A DNA stretch of 64,000 nucleotides, taken from positions 53,213,039-53,277,038 of the forward strand of contig OY997590.1 of the NCBI GenBank assembly GCA_963921825.1, given 5' to 3'. The notes beneath the pieces were generated by a model that worked only from the letters and a program-made list of their open reading frames with translations, had not been told where the DNA came from and made no database searches. Positions 38,521-51,314 of this stretch are shown here, in pieces. Source of the stretch: Erodium maritimum (taxonomy: Eukaryota > Streptophyta > Magnoliopsida > Geraniales > Geraniaceae). Position 1 is the first letter of the stretch, and every line of letters starts with the position of its first letter. The translations under genes were made by a program, and so were the position numbers.

Positions 38521-39020
38521 TTTATTACAATGTGTCCTTGTTACCAAAAATCACTCCTAACTAAGGATAATAAACTACACAAAAAATGTCTTGTAAACTT
38601 TTATTTAACTTCCTTGTCTTGAGCCCAACCCCTTCCCTTGTTCATTCTTAAATGATCATAAGCTTACACAACTAGAATTTAGTATATTGAACTCAATTAG
38701 GCTCTAACAAAGCGATTTTAGGTCATCAAAAGGCGCATCTCCTTTCCCTCTCATCCTTAGCTTCTGTCGCCGCCCTTCATGGCCGACACACCTTCATAGC
38801 CTCCTAACACTGTGACCACCCTCACCCTCTCGCTGTCGGCTCATCCTCAAACCGGTGGAAGCGTAGTAGCATGAGGGATCCCTCCATGGAGCCTCGGCCA
38901 GCATCACTACCACCGCCCACCACCGTGGCCATATCCTCCCTCCCGCTCTTGACGCAATCCTCGTAGGGAGCGGTCTCAACCCCCCCACCGATCTTCGACC
39001 CCCCGAGACACCACTGCCCT
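38521..39020 (+). other. L1 3' flank, then GC-rich L1 leader
   Basis: After the RNase H fragment comes AT-rich sequence. From about 38720 a C/T- and GC-rich stretch leads into the L1 ORF1 below and may be its 5' UTR. A minus-strand frame at 38822-39163 is most likely a shadow. Confidence 0.35.
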
Positions 39021-39657
39021 GTCATGACCGAACCTCTAGTTTCACATTCAGGGCAAGACCACACCATCTCTCTCCCGCGAGATCCTCTACGGCGACGTGA
39101 TGCACTGGACTCGACTATCTCTATCGCGCTCGTCCCGGGATCTAACCGGGTGATCCGTCCCACCTTTGGATCCTCCTCGGGGTTTTGGACGCTAGTAGCC
39201 GATTAGGAGGATGAGGATGATGTATTGGAGGTACCAACCGAAGCCGTCCCTGCAACGGCCGATGGTCGTTATCGATTCTCTCTGGTTGGAAAAGTGGCCG
39301 GGGGAGGCACATACAACATCAAATGCATATGTGGGATTATGATTAGTAACTGGCGGGTATAGGGGTTGGAGGTGGAGGTGGAACATCTCAGCAAGGAGAT
39401 TGTGCTTTCCACTTACCCTCCATTATCGCTATGGAATCAATTCGGCATCGAGGACCATGGGGCTTTGGAGGGTACCCTCTGCTCTTCGTCCAACTCCATC
39501 CATGCATGCAACCGATTTCTATCCTTTTCCGGTTCATGGAAATCGGGGTGAGGGCATAAATATCTGGGTGATGCAAGGAATCCTTCGGTCAAAGCTCTCC
39601 TCGTTAACGCTATTGGAACTGAGGTAACTTCTGCGCCTATCCCTGTCCAACGACATT
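39021..39657 (+). mobile_element. L1 ORF1 remnant, left part
   Basis: The frame reads DGRYRFSLVGKVAGGGTYNI. After a frame change it reads GPWGFGGYPLLFVQLHP, the DUF4283-type block of plant L1 ORF1. A solo LTR interrupts it at 39658-39662 (TGGAT duplication), and the same ORF resumes at 51315. Several stops and frame changes are present, so it is dead. Confidence 0.65.
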
Positions 39658-41540
39658 TGGATTGTAAAGCCCGCTTATTTTAAAAAGGGTTATCCATGCA
39701 ATTTGAAGCGACGGGGTAAGATTTTGCAATAAGTGATTTTAAAAGAGAAATAAAAAAAAGGAGCAAAAAAGGGATCTGTTTGGACCAGGCCAGACTCGGG
39801 TTTGGGCCGAGCCATAGCTGGCCCAAACTTCAGCTCGTTCAAGCCCACGAAGTCGCCCCGGTTTCGCGATCAAAACCCTAATCCTGACGCCTCGTTACCC
39901 ATTTTGACGTGCACAGAAATCGAGGCTCCATCTCCTCGCCTCCTTCGCTCTCTCGCTTCCTCTCTGCGTCACATGACCTCACCGGACACGTTCCCCTTCT
40001 CCGGCAACTCCTCCTTCCTCTAATCCCGTCTCTCTCGCTACTTTCCCCTCAACAGAAACCACCGCCAGCAAAACCCCTCTCTTCGCCGCATCCTTCTTCT
40101 TCTTCTTCTTCTTTGATTCAACGAAGCAGCGCCGCCGCGCGCGTTCCGACCTCTCCTCACCGAAATCGAGCGGATCTGAGTCGGTAAGTTGAGATCCGAC
40201 CTCGATTCGTCATTCCCAACCCTTTCTCCCCTGTTTTTCGCTCCCTCGCGAGCGTTTTGAGGTCGGATTCGAGTGAAAGAGGGTCGCCGGAGTTCGTACG
40301 CGTCAGATCTGTCGTCTACTCGCCGACGAACTCGCCACGGCGTCAGATCCGGACGGCGACCCACGCCAGCCAGTCTCCCTCGCCCTTTGCTTCCTCCTCT
40401 GACACCTCCTCGCCGCCCAGACCTCACTCGCCGTCGAGAACCACTGGAGCGTCGCCGCCGCCGCCGGTTTCATACCGGAACCCTAGCCGAGCCTCGTCTC
40501 AGACAAGGTTTGGGCTTGGGTGGTCAAGGTCGGGCCTCGGGCCCAGGATGGCTTCGGGTCTGGACCTGGGTCGGAGCCGGGTCAGGTCCGAGTCAGTGTT
40601 CTGGACCGGGTTCGGACTCGGGTCGGGCCGGGTCAGACCAGTTTTAATTAATTAATAAATTGACTTAAAATCAATTAAATACTTGGACATCGAACTTTGG
40701 ACTTAATTATTAAATTCGAGGATCGTTACGGGTTTGACCGGGACTGATACGTTCCATTTGTGTTAAACCAGGCCTTTACCCCGAGCACAGAGAAGACCGG
40801 AGGTAGGCCCGGACGTCAGCAGCTAGGAGACGCAACTGTCGGCCCTTCAAGAGGTAGGGATTTCCTCAAACCTGCTTTAATTCGATCGTACTAGAATGCA
40901 TATAGGGAAACCTAATAATCGGTAAACAACTAGTACGCCTGTAGGATGAGAACAACTAGCGTAGCCGATTGAACTGCGAACATTTACGTTTCTGTCTTGG
41001 GAATTGCCGTGCTGGTAGAATCGGGCCATGTCGTGCCGTAGGATTGATTGTTGATTGTTGGATTTTTGTTGTGCTGTCTGAATCGGTTAATAAAAAATAA
41101 GCATGTAAACGAGTAGAATTGACTAGAGAACACATGATCCGTGATTTGAGTGCTTTCCCCTGTTTTAATTGATATGTTGGATTGGGACCGTTGGGGATAC
41201 CGGTTAAGCCGGTGGGGTAACCACGTGGAGTGTGGTGTCGGTAAGTAATGATAAGTACGGAACAGTGTGAGTGTAATTTAAGGGTCCAAGCATATTGTAT
41301 TCGGCGCGAGATGTCGTTGTTATGTGTGGGCAAGTGTGCCGTGATTGTTCTGATGCGAATCATTGTTTGTGATATGGTCGGGTGAGTGATAGACCGACGT
41401 GAACGTGAACGTGGTAATGGTATTGTGGTTCATTGTGGTTGTGATCATGTTTGTGAGTGTGATTGCGATTGTTTTGATGCGCGGCCGGTAAAGTGTGAGA
41501 GAAGTACTTCCGTCATGTGTATCGTACCTTCCGGCGCGTA

Positions 41541-43228
41541 TGTTGGGTCTCGAGGTAGGGTTGGAGATGAACCAACTCGCAGCGGAAAATCAATGAAAAC
41601 CAAGAGACAATTAAAACCATGAAACAACTAACAAAGAATGGATTAACAAGAGAAAAATTCAGCACTAGTTCTTACCAAAACAAGAACACCGGTTAACGAA
41701 TGATTGGCTTGAGTCTCCAAGACGCCTACGTATCCACATGGGAATCAAAGCCACGTAGTTCTTCTCTTTGAGGACTCAAGAACACAAACATGGAGGTGGA
41801 AACTAGCCAAACCCGAAATGGCCATGGAAGAGGGAGAGAAAATGTGTTTCCTATTCTTGTCTTGTGTTTGTTATGTTGAAAAAAGATGACTTAAACATAA
41901 CAAAACCCATACTTGTCCAACTAAAGGCATGAGACAAGTATGGTGTCAAGTAAGGTGTAAATAGGACAAAGTATGGCAAGACAAAATTGGGTTAGGTGGT
42001 GAATCACCAACACCTTAATCCTTGTCTTGCTTACTTAGTACTAATTAATCAAGACTTGATTAATTAGTTCCATGGGCCTTGGTTGCATGGGCCTTTCATG
42101 GGCCTCTTGGAACATGGCCCGTGGCCATTTCCAACGAGGTCCCGTGATTCGCTCATCGCCTCCATGCCTTCCATACCGGAAATGTCCAACATTATCCGAC
42201 GCGATCAATCCCAAGACTCCAAGCCTTGTCTCGATCCGTAAAGTCCTATTCACTTACGGGCACATGACCCAAAACCCAGTTTTGGTCATGTCCCGAGACA
42301 ACTCCCTTTTGGCCATTCTCCATAAATGTGTCAATGAGTTTCATCCTCCGGTGTGACCCTTAGGTTTATGCATGTCAATAGATCAACGTAAAATCCCATT
42401 TTACTTGATCCTATTTAAGTGGCAACTAACGAGACTTTAGTATTGCCTGACACTACATAACGAATCGACCCTGTCGATTCTAACCTTTCCGTCGTCCCTG
42501 TCATTATCCTTTTGTCTCCGATATCCTGATTGAGATAAGGCATAGAGCCGTCATCCTTATTATTCTCAATCACCGTTCCTTGATATGTGAGATGACTGAA
42601 GATATGATACCCAGTATCATGTGCATGGCCATGCTATTCTTTCAGTCACTCTCGATCAAGCGGCCGAGAACCGATATCTTTGCCATACCTCAGTATGAGG
42701 GATAAATCCCTTAGCCGCCTTTCGTGTCACTCATGTAGCCCGTCCCCAAGCCAATCCTGGCCGTTATGGAAGCCCTGTTACGGACAACGTTAGGCTCAGG
42801 TCAAACTCAGTTGTTGACTACATAGCGATCACAAAGACTCCTTGGTCTAAGGATACATGACAAGCTACGACACTGAATAAGTTCATGACTTAATCTATGG
42901 CACATATTCAGGGCGGGTCTTCCAATATCATGTCCCACATGATATCTATGATCAGACTCCGGAATCCCATTCCAATGACTAACAGAACGTAAGCCATAAA
43001 GAGCCTTCTTTCATACTAGTCGCTTCTAGTGAAGCTTTGTTGACTAGGGACCCATCGAGTGTGTTCTATCTCGATCTATGGTTCTATTCGCATGGTGGGC
43101 ATAGATCAGAGCACACATCGATATATTACTCCAACACATAAGTAATATAAAGCCGCTTTAATTTTATTGCTAACGATGATATGTACATTTGGACATTTAG
43201 GATTGAACTACGAGCACTAAGACTAACA
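41541..43228 (-). repeat. 3' LTR, inverted 8.46-kb copia copy
   Basis: 1688 bp; it starts TGTTGGGTCTCGAGG on the plus strand and ends at GACTAACA. Confidence 0.95.
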
Positions 43229-43379
43229 ATCTCCCACTTGCCCTAGTTCCAATCTAAACTCCAATATGTCCCCATCGACTTTACATGTCTAACATGTTCA
43301 GGCAGTGACACTGCCTTAGTCAACGGGTTGGCTATGTTATCATCTGTTGCAATATCGGTTATCTTCACTTCACCTCAGT

Positions 43380-44803
43380 TCAGTATTTATCTGATGAGGT
43401 GGATACGCCGCAGTACATGTTTGGATTTGTTATGCGATCTAGGCTTTTAGCTTGCGCAATGGCCCTTGTGTTGCCGCAAGATGGATTCACCGGGCTGGAT
43501 AGGTTTTTAATTACACCCAGCCCTGCCATGAATTTCCAAATCCACATAGCCTCCTTAGCTGCCTCTGCAGCATCCATGTACTTGGCCTCTGTCGTAGATT
43601 CGGCAATGATATCTTGCTTTACGCTCTCCCAGCTAAAGCTCTGCCATTCAGCGTAAACACATATCCTGATTGACTTCTAAAGTCATCTGGATTTGTCTTG
43701 GAAAACTAGCGTCTACTCATCCTTCGACGACTAGTTCAACATCATCTTTCCCCCGGGTTAGAATGATGTCTACTGGTACAACATAAGGCTTACGAGACGT
43801 CTGGTCTCATACATGTCATGGCATATATGATCGATCCTGCCCCCAGGCGCATAGGATTCTCATCATCCTTTTCAGCTCATCAGGTGTCTTAGGACACTGA
43901 GTCTTGCTGAGATGAATGCCATGACTAGTGGGTAAGAGTCCTTTCTTTGAATCGAGCATTAAGAACCTACTCAATGCCTTGTTCACATAGGTTCCCTGAC
44001 TTAAATCCAAGACCCTCTTGGTGCGATCTCTACATATCTTAATCCTTAAGATATGAGAAGCATCGCCTAAGTCCTTTATTGAAAAACACTTCCTCAACCA
44101 AGCTTTAGTCTCGTGCAAGGTTGGGATGTCGTTTTCAATGAGAACCAGAAAGGTAATATTGCTCCCACTAGCCTTCTTATAAACGCAAGATTCATCCTCG
44201 TTCTTGATTAAGCCAAATCCAATTACAACTTCATCAAAACGAAGGATCCAACTCCGAGAAGTTCGTTTCAATCCATAAATGGATTTCAACAACTTATAAA
44301 TCTTTCCTTTATTCTTCGGATCGTCAAAACCTTTGGGCCGAGACATACAAACGTACTCAGTCAAATTTCCATTTAGGAAAGCGGTTTTGACATCCACTTG
44401 CCATATCTCGTAATTATGATACGCAGTTATGTCAAGAAGAATTTGGATCGATTTTGACCATAGCCACTAAGGAGAAGGTTTCCTCATAGTCAATCCATTG
44501 GATCTGCCTATAACCTTTCGCCACCAGTTGAGCTTTGTAGGTCAGAGGGTTGCCGTCCATGTCCATCTTCACCTTGAAGATCCATTTGCATCCTATGGTC
44601 CTCACACCATTGATGGGATCAACCGGTTCCCAGACTCGGTTGTCCGACATGGATTGCATTTCCTCCCTCATGGCTCCCAGGCATAACTCGGAGTCGGGCC
44701 CATCCATAACTTCCTGAAAGGTGGCTGGATCATCGTGATCCACCATGACTTCATTGTCACCTCCGGATACCATATCTTGGAGGTGGAAGATTGATCCTTT
44801 CAA
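43380..44803 (-). pseudogene. Reverse transcriptase and RNase H remnant, inverted copia copy
   Basis: It has the same blocks as the plus-strand copy: KWIFKVKMDMDG, DVKTAFLNGNL, YGLKRTSRSW, and RNase H with MDAAEAAKEA. Fossil. Confidence 0.85.
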
Positions 44804-45339
44804 ATCGCCTTGGACCTTCCGGAATTGTAACAGGAATTGGTTCTTACTCTACGACAATCTCTGGCTCCTTTCTACTGGGTTACCAATTGGTTTAGACAGA
44901 TCTGTACCATCCTGAATTTCTTCGAGATGCACAGTCCTCCCAATGACGTCTTTGGAAACAAAACTTCTTTTCCATAAAGACCCCACCCCAAGCGACGAAC
45001 ACCATGTTCTCACTGGGATTGTAGAAATAGTATCCCCTTGTTGCTTTGGGATACCACACGAAGGTGCATATCTAAGATCTTGGTTCGAGCTTAGTCGAAA
45101 CCAAATGTTTCACATAAGCCTCGCAACCACAAATCTTTAGGAAGGACAAAGCGGGCATCATCCCGTACCATTTTTAAAATGGTGTCCCTTCCACACCATT
45201 CGTCGAAGCCCGATTCACTATGAATGCGGTCGTCTCTAGAGCAAAACCTCTAAAAGAGATTGGGAGATCAGTCCAACTAATCATGGAACAGACCATTGTC
45301 TAACAATGTCCGATTTCTCCGTTTGGCTACACCTTTCAA

Positions 45340-46128
45340 CTACAGTGACCTAGGAGGAGTCCATTTCAAAAGGATCCCATTCTCTTTTAGATGATCTAAT
45401 AACTCTGTGGTCAAGTATTTTCCACCTCGATCCAATCGAAGTGCCTTAATACCTTTGTCGAGCTGGTTTTCTACTATAGTCTTAAACTCTTTGAATTTAT
45501 CAAAACCTTCAGACTTATGTCTCACCGAATAGACATAACCATATTTACTGTAATCATCAGTAAATGTGATAAAGTAGCTAAAACCCCTCCTGGCAAGTGA
45601 ACTTATTGGTCTACACACATTCGAGTGTATCAGCCCCAATAATTCACCCGCCCTTTCATCGCGATCGATAAAGGGCACTTTAGTCATTTTGCCCATCAAA
45701 CAAACCTTGCACCTATCGATCGAATGGAATTCGAATGAACCTGAAAGCCCGCACTTCTGAAGTGCTGATAGGCGCTTCTTGTTTATGCGACCCAAATGAC
45801 AGTACCATAACAGAGTTAGGTTTAAATCGTTGGATTTAGACCTCTTGGTATTAACGGAATATATAGAACTTGAGGCATTGTTACCCATATCTAATATGTA
45901 CAATCCTCCAACCATGTCAGTACTGGTATGAAACATATCACTGCATAGAACATTGAAAACTCCATTTCCAATATTAACATTATATCCTTCCTTGTCAAAC
46001 ACGGATACAGATATAATATTCCTACTAAGAGTAGGTATGCAATATACATTATACAATACTAAGACAAGGCCTCTTGGCAAAGCAAGACTCATGGATCCTA
46101 CAGCAGTTGCCACAACTCTAAGGTCCAT
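45340..46128 (-). pseudogene. Protease-end and integrase remnant, inverted copia copy
   Basis: It contains CHLGRINKKRL, CKVCLMGKMTKVPF, FTDDYSKYGYVY and LRLDRGGKY, matching 22999-23787. Fossil. Confidence 0.85.
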
Positions 46129-46189
46129 TTCGTGCTTTCCAAATCTCTCCTACTTTCAGCCACCATATATTAGTGCATGTGTGAGATTC

Positions 46190-46757
46190 AGTCATGGTAT
46201 CTAATACCCATGAATCTTTGGAAGTAGAGAGATGTAGCTCTATAGAGTTAATACCGAATGAAGGCACGGTCCCACCGCCCTTCCTTAGATCATCCAGGTT
46301 TCCTGATGAAGGCGCAGTCCTACTGCCCTTCTTCAGATCATCCAGGCTATTTGATGAAGGTGCAGTCCCACTGCCCTTCTTCAGATCAGCCGTGAACTTC
46401 CTGTAATCCCGGTTCCAATGACCAGGCTGTTGGCAGTAGAAGCAGACATTCTCAGGTGTCTCATCTTTCCTGCCAAGTGCGCATGGGCCCAGCCCTTGCC
46501 ACTTCCAATTCCCTTGTTGACCATCAGAATATCCTTGGATCCCAGATCCCTGAGAATTTCTTCTCAGCAGTTAATGACACTTCATGTAACTCTGATATGG
46601 TCTTAGAGACAGCCTTGTCAAGGACATATTCTTTGCGTTCAGACTTGAGGACTATCCTCAAAATTCTGTACCAGTCCAAATAGTTTGTCCCATTTAGCTT
46701 GACCCTGTCAAGAATGGTTTTTAATGACAAACTATTAATGTTCGCTGAATTTGCCAT
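46190..46757 (-). pseudogene. gag remnant, inverted copia copy
   Basis: It starts MANSANINSLSLKTILDRVKL at 46757 and carries the zinc knuckle and the three 48-bp repeats, as in the plus-strand copy. Fossil. Confidence 0.85.
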
Positions 46758-48316
46758 TTGATCTACAACAGATAAAATTCAATCAGTAAACTGAATAAAT
46801 TTTATGAAGATCAAGCTTAAACACCAACAATCAATTCTAAACCTTTAGAATCTGAAACCAAGATCCTTGATTCACTCGATTAAGCTGAACTAATGTTCAC
46901 CACATAATCGAGCTATGTAGGTAGGACTCCATCCAATCACATCCAATGTGACTCCTGGCTAGGGTATGTACTTATGTACACGACTTACCCTATCTGTTAC
47001 CCTAGCTCAACCTCAGGCTGAGAATCGTAGTCGGGTCCACCAATTTTCAACTATGGCTCGTCACTATGTAGGTGCTCCGCTAATGCGCACGACACCCACA
47101 TATGTCGTCCAAACCTACTACCCCGATTTCCCATGGATGCTCCGCTAATGCGCACGACACCCATAGGACGGGGAGGTAGTAAGGTGTTGATGATTGGGAG
47201 GTATCGGACATGACCCGCTTTTACTTGTCCAGTTGTGTTCAAAACTTTGGCACATCCTAGATGCGATGACCACATCAACTACATTCCAAATGCAATGATG
47301 CCTCAAATTACATCCAATGTAATTCTTCCTTTGAACCCGTCAACTACATCCAATGCAATGACGGTTCTAAGGGTTCACACACAAGGATTAAAATTCCAAT
47401 TTTATCTTTGCATGTGAGGTGATATGCTCGGTAAATAAAGTTAAGCATGCAATTCTAAAGCACATAGAATTAATCATGCATAAACTAAACCAAGCATAAA
47501 GCGATAAATGTGCACATAATAGCCCCCTAAACTAACTCCCACTAGCTTCTTGAGCTCCACCGACTCCAAGCCGATGCCAACACCCGAAAAGCCACCAAAT
47601 GACCTTTTCGCCCTTTCTTCATCTTGAGTAAAAAATTACAATTTAATACACGACTCGTAGGTCGGGAATAAATAAATATTACAAACAAGTGGTTCGACGA
47701 CCACACCTTGAAAGAATAATTACACGCTAACACTAACGGCTCGCAGGCCGTGAAAAGCGATAAATAATTAAATCGAGCTCGGGGCTATTATGTACACCAT
47801 GCCAACATCACATCACACATCGTGTTATCAAACAAGCATGTTATCAAACATCATGTGATTTTCCGGTTTTAATTAATAGCCAAGTTTCGAAATTTTTTGA
47901 TGCTCGGTTTATCGAAACCGTTCAAAAATGAAACTTTTGAACATTTGATCTTCGAGTTCATCATGACGGTTCCAAACTCGTCATAACTAACAAAACGGTT
48001 TAGCCTTGGCATATCAACCATCCAATGGTCATGCTTGGCCTAGCTCCGTCCAACGGAGCCCCGTTCGGTCCCGGTTTCGGCTCCCCGAGAGTCCCGCTCC
48101 CGAGACCCGAAAAATCAAAAAAAAAAATTCAAAATTTCCAGATTTGAAATAATTTTCAAAAAATCATTTTACATGTATTAAATCCATAAACAATAATTTA
48201 AAACATGTTATCAAACAATTTAGCAAAACAACATGCCAAAAACGAAACTTTCAAGCAAAACCGAAACTTTGAACACCGTCTTGTGAATCCCGAAGGTAGC
48301 ACGGCTCTGATACCAC

Positions 48317-50004
48317 TGTTGGGTCTCGAGGTAGGGTTGTAGATGAACCAACTCGCAGCGGAAAATCAATGAAAACCAAGAGACAATTAAAACCATGAAA
48401 CAACTAACAAAGAATGGATTAACAAGAGAAAAATTCAGCACTAGTTCTTACCAAAACAAGAACACCGGTTAACGAATGATTGGCTTGAGTCTCCAAGACG
48501 CCTACGTATCCACATGGGAATCAAAGCCACGTAGTTCTTCTCTTTGAGGACTCAAGAACACAAACATGGAGGTGGAAACTAGCCAAACCCGAAATGGCCA
48601 TGGAAGAGGGAGAGAAAATGTGTTTCCTATTCTTGTCTTGTGTTTGTTATGTTGAAAAAAGATGACTTAAACATAACAAAACCCATACTTGTCCAACTAA
48701 AGGCATGAGACAAGTATGGTGTCAAGTAAGGTGTAAATAGGACAAAGTATGGCAAGACAAGATTGGGTTAGGTGGTGAATCACCAACACCTTAATCCTTG
48801 TCTTGCTTACTTAGTACTAATTAATCAAGACTTGATTAATTAGTTCCATGGGCCTTGGTTGCATGGGCCTTTCATGGGCCTCTTGGAACATGGCCCGTGG
48901 CCATTTCCAACGAGGTCCCGTGATTCGCTCATCGCCTCCATGCCTTCCATACCGGAAATGTCCAACATTATCCGACGCGATCAATCCCAAGACTCCAAGC
49001 CTTGTCTCGATCCGTAAAGTCCTATTCACTTACGGGCACATGACCCAAAACCCAGTTTTGGTCATGTCCCGAGACAACTCCCTTTTGGCCATTCTCCATA
49101 AATGTGTCAATGAGTTTCATCCTCCGGTGTGACCCTTAGGTTTATGCATGTCAATAGATCAACGTAAAATCCCATTTTACTTGATCCTATTTAAGTGGCA
49201 ACTAACGAGACTTTAGTATTGCCTGACACTACATAACGAATCGACCCTGTCGATTCTAACCTTTCCGTCGTCCCTGTCATTATCCTTTTGTCTCCGATAT
49301 CCTGATTGAGATAAGGCATAGAGCCGTCATCCTTATTATTCTCAATCACCGTTCCTTGATATGTGAGATGACTGAAGATATGATACCCAGTATCATGTGC
49401 ATGGCCATGCTATTCTTCCAGTCACTCTCGATCAAGTTGCCGAGAACCGATATCTTTCCCATACCTTAGTATGAGGGATAAATCCCTTAGCCGTCTTTCG
49501 TGTCACTCATGTAGCCCGTCCCCAAGCCAATCCTGGCCGTTATGGAAGCCCTGTTACAGACAACGTTAGGCTCAGGTCAAACTCAGTTGTTGACTACATA
49601 GCGATCACAAAGACTCCTTGGTCTAAGGATACATGACAAGGTACAACACTGAATATGTTCATGACTTAATCTATGGCACATATTCAGGGCGGGTCGTCCA
49701 ATATCATGTCCCACATGATATCTATGATCAGACTCCGGAATCTCATTCCAATGACTAACAGAACGTAAGCCATAAAGAGCCATCTTTCATACTAGTCGCT
49801 TCTAGTGAAGCTTTGTTGACTAGGGACCCATCGAGTGTGATCTATCTCGATCTATGGTTCTATTCGCATGGTGGGCATAGATCAGAGCACACATCGATAT
49901 ATTACTCCAACACATAAGTAATATAAAGCCGCTTTAATTTTATTGCTAACGATGATATATACATTTGGACATTTAGGATTGAACTACGGGCACTAAGACT
50001 AACA
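48317..50004 (-). repeat. 5' LTR, inverted 8.46-kb copia copy
   Basis: 1688 bp, abutting the primer-binding site at 48303-48316 and the GCGTA duplication at 50005. Confidence 0.95.
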
Positions 50005-51314
50005 GCGTAATCGGTAAAGTGTTGTGATTGTGGTACTTTGGTTACAAGAGAAAGGTGGTTTCCCTACCTCCTGACCGTGAGTCGGTAAAACGTTGTGTCC
50101 CGCGAAGAGGTGATTTCCCTACCTTCTGACTAGCACTCGGTAAAACGCTGTGTTGAGCACCGCCAGAGACGAGGCCGCGAAGAGGCGATTTCCCTGCCTT
50201 CCGTTTATCGGTAAAACGCTGTGTTCCGCGATGAGGTCGACCGCCTATCCCGACTTTGTGTTGGGGAAGTTGTGTGCGGTTACGCCGGGCCGAGAGGGTT
50301 GCTCCCTAGACCGTGCGAGGGTTACGATTTGTGTATTTGATATTGCCTTAATTGAATGATGTTTTGCTGTGTTTATGGCTATGGGTGTTTTCCTTGGTTA
50401 TGATTTGTGTGTGACCGTGAATGACTCGATTTGATTGTTTGATGGTGAATTCATGTGTGTAGCTTTCGTGTAAGTTAAAGTGTCGTATTTGTGGTTGTCT
50501 GTAAGTCGGTTGTAAAGGGGCTCTGGATGTGGAATCTCGGGACAGTTTGTGGTCGGGTAAAGTGAATATTGGTTAAGTTGGATTATATGTCCTCGTTGTC
50601 GCTTTCTCCTTTTATCGTTAACAAGTTAGTTTAAAAACGTAATTGGGTGTCTTAATTGAATTGTTCCCTTCGTTGTGTGCCTTAGTTGTTTGGATAGTGT
50701 TGAGCTGAAATTAGTATGGTTGGACTAGGGACACTGTGCTTGTATTGTTTATGATTGTACTTGTGAGTGTCGTTGACCCTGAGTTGGGGAAATTGTGTTT
50801 GGGTTGTTCCGTGGTGTGGCCTCAGGGTAGGCGTTGTGTGGAATCGGTGTTGGCATAGGTGGACATTGAGTAATCGAGTTTAAAGAGGGTCTTGACTTTT
50901 ATTTGGTTTAAATGTCGTATTGTGTTAAAACCTTTTTTTATATTTTACAGTATGTAACTGCATTTTGGTAAATTCGAGGTAAGGAGGTTTTGATGGTTTT
51001 CCCTACTGAGCGTCAAGCTCACCCCCTATTTTACTGTGCTATCTACAGGTAGTGGTCATGACTTGGAGTAGAGGACCTCGCAGAGCATGGGGCTAGCGAG
51101 GGTCCGGATTTATGTGTATTTTATATTTTCGTAGTGACGAAACGGTTATTTTGGACTTATGTTTTTTACTGAGCGTGGGACTCAAAAACTCTAATACCTT
51201 TGAACTATTTTATTTTCCGTTATCGAATATTATGGTTTTAAACTGTTATTGTTTAAAATTCACTAAGTCGCGTCTCGGGTCCGGTCAATACCGGATTTGG
51301 GGCGTGACATGGAT

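Larger units (their letters stand above)
41541..50004 (-). mobile_element. 8.46-kb Ty1/copia element, full length, inverted copy
   Basis: Both ends are 1688-bp LTRs (41541-43228 and 48317-50004), flanked by GCGTA at 41536-41540 and 50005-50009. The primer-binding site lies at 48303-48316 and the purine tract at about 43229-43242. Internal parts match the plus-strand copy throughout at roughly 98% by eye, including the layout of its reading frames. The LTR pair differs at about a dozen to twenty sites, near 1%, or roughly 0.4 million years at 1.3e-8 per site per year. Broken at several points. It sits in a solo LTR, which sits in an L1. Confidence 0.95.
39663..51309 (+). mobile_element. Solo LTR, 3.3-kb gypsy-like family (copy 2), split by a copia element
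   Basis: It begins TGTAAAGCCCGC and ends GGGGCGTGACA, flanked by TGGAT at 39658-39662 and 51310-51314. Its own sequence lies at 39663-41540 and 50010-51309 (about 3.18 kb). It shares the GC-rich block, the AGGCCCGGACGTCAGCAGC box and the terminal hairpin with copy 1. The flanks are one L1 ORF1 with no internal retroelement region, so this is a solo LTR. It is younger than the L1 and older than the copia copy inside it. Confidence 0.88.

Noticed and set aside
40257-40655. Overlapping 132- and 124-codon frames
   Set aside because: Same GC-rich LTR block as above; openness comes from base composition.
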